A stretch of DNA of 17,344 nucleotides from ATZT02 sp046046315. Its GTDB lineage: Bacteria; Actinomycetota; Actinomycetes; S36-B12; UBA5976. The notes beneath the pieces were generated by a model, which was not told where the DNA came from, did no database searches, and was given only the letters and a program-made list of their open reading frames with translations. Numbering within the stretch: position 1 is the stretch's first letter; every line of letters begins with the position of its first letter. The position numbers and the translations under genes were made by a program. Positions 14,793 to 17,344 of the stretch are shown here, piece after piece. The stretch spans positions 1 to 17,344 of the forward strand of contig JBJOKB010000020.1 in assembly GCA_046046315.1 (NCBI GenBank), read 5' to 3'.

Positions 14793-15691
14793 TTGCTATT
14801 TTGAAATAGAAAGATTGTTTGACCAATGCTATAGGTTATATTAACTTTACTGGGCCATCCGGTTAGTAATTTTGTAGATAACACACTTTTATCCTTGAGT
14901 ATTCTAAGTTGCTTTAATACACGAATTAAAATGTATCCTAAAGATAGAGTTTGGCGGTTTGATTTTTTACACTTCAACTCAAAGTTGTACTTGCGCATTA
15001 GTTTTTCTATTGAATTTGAGTTGAAGTAAAGCAAATGGACGTCCAAATGCATGGGCCACCACCATCGCATAAGTTTGAAGGAAAATGAGTCAGTATTCGG
15101 TAACGATAGAATCAAATATCCGTCTTTACTTATCCTGGACGTGATTACGTCCAAAGATTCCTGTGGATTAGGTAGGTGCTCCAATACATCCCACAATGAA
15201 ATAGCCTTGAAATTAATTGTTTTGCTTTGAATGCTTCTAATGTTTCCAACCTTTAGATTGATACTATAATTCGAATTACCCCAATTTACGAGCCAAGGGT
15301 TAATTTCTAAACCTTCGGCGGAGATGTCGAGAAGTCGAGCGGCTTCCAAAAAGGCTCCCCCTGCGCTTCCTACATCTAGAATTTGATCTTCTTGTTTAAC
15401 TAGTTTCATTTCTTTCTCAAGCCATTTAAGATGTTTTGTAAATGTTAAAATTCGAGACGAGTTTTGACTGACAAACTCAAAATCTGATTCAATTGAATAA
15501 CTTTCTTCCAGTTTTTCAAGTGACGGCATCGGGTAGCAAAAAATTATTTGACAATTTTTGCATTTATACAGATCTCTATTTCCCCGGGAAAAGCCAGAAG
15601 CGTGCATTTTGATTTTATTGTTTTCGTTTTTTCTACGAAAAATTTGCTTAGCATGCTTACTCTCACATGCCGGACAGAATATATTTCCCAC
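14789..15691 (-). CDS. Class I SAM methyltransferase with N-terminal zinc ribbon
   Basis: First gene of the minus-strand operon. An N-terminal zinc ribbon has Cys6, Cys9 (CPAC) and Cys44, Cys47 (CKNC). The Rossmann methyltransferase domain follows: ILDVGSAGGAFLEAA at 104-118 (SAM motif I), EGLEINPW at 126-133 and DVLEHLPNP at 168-176, characteristic of the Methyltransf_23 group. Zinc-ribbon methyltransferases of this layout are common in O-antigen and deoxysugar clusters and methylate sugars or related intermediates. I chose the GTG start at 15691, because GGAG sits 6 bases upstream and the CPAC motif begins at residue 6; the frame can be extended upstream only into the divergent gene's region. 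Length 300. Substrate unknown. Confidence 0.85.
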   Translation of the reverse strand: MGNIFCPACESKHAKQIFRRKNENNKIKMHASGFSRGNRDLYKCKNCQIIFCYPMPSLEKLEESYSIESDFEFVSQNSSRILTFTKHLKWLEKEMKLVKQEDQILDVGSAGGAFLEAARLLDISAEGLEINPWLVNWGNSNYSINLKVGNIRSIQSKTINFKAISLWDVLEHLPNPQESLDVITSRISKDGYLILSLPNTDSFSFKLMRWWWPMHLDVHLLYFNSNSIEKLMRKYNFELKCKKSNRQTLSLGYILIRVLKQLRILKDKSVLSTKLLTGWPSKVNITYSIGQTIFLFQNSK

Positions 15692-15747
15692 GCCACACTC
15701 CGTCTTCCATAACCCAGCTCTTTCAATATAATACTATGTTAATCGTG
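15692..15747. promoter_or_regulatory. Divergent promoter region of the glycan island
   Basis: This 56-base gap separates the head of the eleven-gene minus operon from the plus-strand methyltransferase and is the only place where a shared promoter for the operon would fit. On the plus strand TATAAT at 15727-15732 is a perfect -10 hexamer; the region 17 bases before it (CTTCCA, 15704-15709) is a poor -35. On the minus strand TATATT (15730-15725) is a good -10 candidate and would give a leader of roughly 26 bases with the GGAG site. The two -10 boxes overlap, so polymerase could fire in only one direction at a time. Prediction from motifs only. Confidence 0.42.
15698..15701 (-). promoter_or_regulatory. 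Ribosome binding site supporting the GTG start of the first operon gene
   Basis: GGAG on the minus strand, 6 bases before the GTG at 15691-15689. Confidence 0.5.
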
Positions 15748-16641
15748 ATGAAATCTCGTGAATGCTGTCCGGTTTGTGGTTTAGAGGTTCTGTCGACCGT
15801 ATATTTAAACTTACCTTCTATGTATTCTGATTTTCGGGCAAATATTGATGAGTGCACTAACTGTGGTCACGGCTTAACAAATCCATCTCCCGATTCTCAA
15901 ACGGTCAAAAATATTTATTTGAACACTTATTCGATTCCTTCCCAAAAATTGGTTAGGCAGGAGAAGATGAGGAATTCTCGTTTATTGACTCGTTGGATGC
16001 TTGCACAGATCTCGCCAACTGATGTGTTGGAGGTTGGATGCATGTTCGGAGACTTGCTAGCAGTTTTAGAAGAGTTTCCTATTTCTGCAAGTGGTGTTGA
16101 ATTGGATGGGTTTGCGACATCGACTGCGTGCACTGAAGGTCGTAATGTTGTTTGTGGCAATTTCGAACAGATGTTGCAGGAAAACTATCGAATAGAAGCA
16201 GATACGCTAATCTTGGTTCATTGTTTAGAACATTTCGTGGATCCCCAGCAGGTTCTATCTACGATATTTGTCAATCACTCTCGAGTTCAAAACATTGTTA
16301 TGGTTGTCCCGAATTTTGATTCAAAATTTCGAAAAGTTTTAGGAAAATATTGGGGAAGCTTCCAGGTAGGGACTCACTTCAATCATTTCACAGAAGAATC
16401 GCTTCGAATTTTACTTTCGAAGTCAGGTTGGGAGACTAGAACACTAACCTTCGCTGGACCTGATTCGATCTTTTTTGGTGCAACCTTTATAAATTTCTTA
16501 ATGAGCTTAAATTTTCGGATAAATTTGAACAAGCCTCAAAGATTGTTCTCACTTCCTATGAAGTTATTAGGTTTAGTTTTAACGAAATTTAAGAAATATG
16601 GCGAGGAAGAAATTTGGTGTCTGGCTCGTCGGCCAAACTAG
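15748..16641 (+). CDS. Class I SAM methyltransferase with N-terminal zinc ribbon, divergent from the operon
   Basis: Same architecture as its divergent neighbour. The zinc ribbon uses Cys7, Cys10 (CPVC, preceded by another Cys6) and Cys36, Cys39 (CTNC). The methyltransferase domain has VLEVGCMFGDLLAVL at 93-107 (SAM motif I), GVELDGFA at 116-123, and HCLEHFVDP at 158-166; HFNHFTEESL at 210-219 is typical of Methyltransf_23 relatives. Numbering is from the ATG at 15748. An in-frame ATG lies at 15736 and a GTG at 15745, and the frame is open back to 15667. I prefer 15748 because a perfect TATAAT at 15727-15732 would place the transcript start past the first ATG; there is no Shine-Dalgarno sequence, so a very short leader is possible. 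It ends sharing CTAG with the convergent VOC gene stop. Probable sugar methyltransferase; substrate unknown. Confidence 0.82.
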   Translation: MKSRECCPVCGLEVLSTVYLNLPSMYSDFRANIDECTNCGHGLTNPSPDSQTVKNIYLNTYSIPSQKLVRQEKMRNSRLLTRWMLAQISPTDVLEVGCMFGDLLAVLEEFPISASGVELDGFATSTACTEGRNVVCGNFEQMLQENYRIEADTLILVHCLEHFVDPQQVLSTIFVNHSRVQNIVMVVPNFDSKFRKVLGKYWGSFQVGTHFNHFTEESLRILLSKSGWETRTLTFAGPDSIFFGATFINFLMSLNFRINLNKPQRLFSLPMKLLGLVLTKFKKYGEEEIWCLARRPN

Positions 16642-17285
16642 TCCAACCGCACAACACCACTAGGTGTCATTACATGCACTGCGACAATTCCTGATTCTCC
16701 GTCGCTCGCTGATGCTGCAACCCATTCAACTTCAACGTCGGATCCAATTGCCGCACGAAGTTCTGAACCAAGCCACTCTTCGATGCGTGATTCATCGCCA
16801 GAGATTTCAACTTTAACAATCTTTGCGATAGCTTTTCCATCGGTTGATGGGTGATCGAGTGATAACCATTCAATAAAGAATGGGAGCTGCTTATCTTCTA
16901 GCGTGCCTAGAACACCAATTTGCTTCCATGCTAAATCTTTTCCATCTGGCTTTGTGCGGTGACCATCGACGGCTGCACGACCTAAACGTTTTTCAATCTT
17001 CGAAACATCATCGACAGCTACAACCCATGTAAGCCAACCGCCACCTTCTGCGGCGCGTTGTGAAACAGCTTTACCAAAAGGAGTTGAATCAGATGATGGG
17101 TGATCTAATGGGCAAACAACTTCTAAATAGTGACCATTTTGTAATGGCAGCGTGAAGTTACGTGTGCCAAAGCGTGGATGAATCCCGCCATCCACAAATG
17201 TGCTGCCGAGGCGAGCGCCAAGGCGTTGAACGGTGTCGGCTAGTTGATCATGGGAAGTTACATATGAGACATGGTCTAAGCGCAT
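16638..17285 (-). CDS. VOC/glyoxalase-like domain protein
   Basis: Cytoplasmic protein of the vicinal oxygen chelate superfamily, resembling the Glyoxalase_3 type. The opening MRLDHVSYVT with His5, GIHPRFGTRNF at 34-44, HYLEVVCPLD at 52-61 (Glu55) and PFFIEWLSLDHP at 135-146 (Glu139) are the repeated beta-alpha-beta-beta-beta strands and candidate metal ligands. Length 215 suits a two-module VOC protein. The family covers many chemistries, so no substrate can be named. Its base composition returns to that of the helicase and it has no evident tie to glycan synthesis, so it is likely the right-hand chromosomal flank of the island. The ATG at 17285 has no clear Shine-Dalgarno sequence. Its stop overlaps the convergent methyltransferase stop within CTAG (16638-16641). 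Confidence 0.85.
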   Translation of the reverse strand: MRLDHVSYVTSHDQLADTVQRLGARLGSTFVDGGIHPRFGTRNFTLPLQNGHYLEVVCPLDHPSSDSTPFGKAVSQRAAEGGGWLTWVVAVDDVSKIEKRLGRAAVDGHRTKPDGKDLAWKQIGVLGTLEDKQLPFFIEWLSLDHPSTDGKAIAKIVKVEISGDESRIEEWLGSELRAAIGSDVEVEWVAASASDGESGIVAVHVMTPSGVVRLD

Positions 17286-17344
17286 GGGTAAATCTAACCC
17301 TATGAAAAGGGGTGCTTTTTACCATTTAGCGTGCGTGAAACAAG

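Larger units (their letters stand above)
2129..16641. other. AT-rich surface-glycan gene island
   Basis: All 14 genes between the helicase and the VOC gene are glycan-type functions (four methyltransferases, two GT4, a GT2 and a GT2 fusion, heptose enzymes, nucleotidyltransferase, HAD, radical SAM, polytopic membrane protein). By hand count, the 60-base row at 8401 has 19 G+C, while flank rows have 39 (1621), 30 (17041) and 24 (1021), so individual rows vary but the shift is visible throughout. No integrase, transposase, tRNA or direct-repeat attachment sites are seen at either edge; exchange by homologous recombination in the flanks is the simplest inference. Confidence 0.65.

Noticed and set aside
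15667..15735. Upstream extension of the divergent zinc-ribbon methyltransferase to an ATG at 15667
   Set aside because: It would overlap the oppositely oriented gene's start and promoter region, and the added residues precede the zinc ribbon without resembling any domain.
17291..17296. TAGATT 5 bases before the VOC ATG on the minus strand, as a leaderless promoter
   Set aside because: No -35 element at the right distance (AAAAGC there), and TAnnnT hexamers are common; not enough to call.
17298..17311. Small hairpin (CCCT paired with AGGG) followed by a T-run on the plus strand
   Set aside because: Only 4 base pairs, with no gene ending just upstream on that strand; too weak for an intrinsic terminator.

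Overview
The window reads as a chromosomal segment of a low-to-moderate-GC bacterium. The flanking genes, the weak ribosome-binding signals and the Lys/Arg-rich DEAD-box helicase would suit a small-genome actinobacterium, such as the freshwater acI/Nanopelagicales type. That assignment is an inference from protein character only and no search was run. No tRNA, rRNA, CRISPR array, insertion sequence or integrase was seen. No gene-free stretch longer than 300 bases exists; coding density is near total.

The layout has three blocks. (1) At the left edge, 77-2128 (+), is a DEAD-box RNA helicase with a long basic N-terminal tail. (2) From about 2129 to 16641 lies a clearly more AT-rich accessory island of surface-glycan genes. 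Two plus-strand sugar-type methyltransferases (TylF-like and FkbM-like) meet, head to tail with only 5 bp between stops, a minus-strand operon of eleven genes running from 15691 down to 3707. In transcription order the operon holds: a zinc-ribbon methyltransferase, a HAD phosphatase, a nucleotidyltransferase, a DPM1-like GT2, a YvcK/CofD-like domain fused to a second GT2, a radical-SAM enzyme with a B12-type N-terminal domain, a polytopic membrane protein with a soluble tail, two GT4 glycosyltransferases, GmhA and an HddA-like heptose kinase. A second zinc-ribbon methyltransferase (+) is read divergently from the operon head. (3) At the right edge, 16638-17285 (-), a glyoxalase/VOC-like gene returns to the flank's base composition and shares its stop with the last island gene.

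Working model: GmhA isomerises sedoheptulose 7-phosphate, HddA phosphorylates C1, the HAD enzyme could remove the 7-phosphate and the nucleotidyltransferase could activate heptose 1-phosphate. Together these would be all four steps to an NDP-D-glycero-alpha-D-manno-heptose. The GT4s would transfer sugars, the GT2s could make polyprenyl-phosphate sugars for the polytopic membrane protein, and the methyltransferases and radical-SAM enzyme would decorate the product. The first two steps are well supported by motifs; the other two are assigned from context. No flippase, polymerase or initiating phosphoglycosyltransferase is present, so the island must rely on functions coded elsewhere.

The most unusual item is the 621-residue YvcK/CofD-GT2 fusion (10828-12693), whose C-terminal half is a paralogue of the neighbouring stand-alone GT2. 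Next come the complete candidate heptose pathway in a probable actinobacterium, and the cysteine clusters in both GT4 enzymes.
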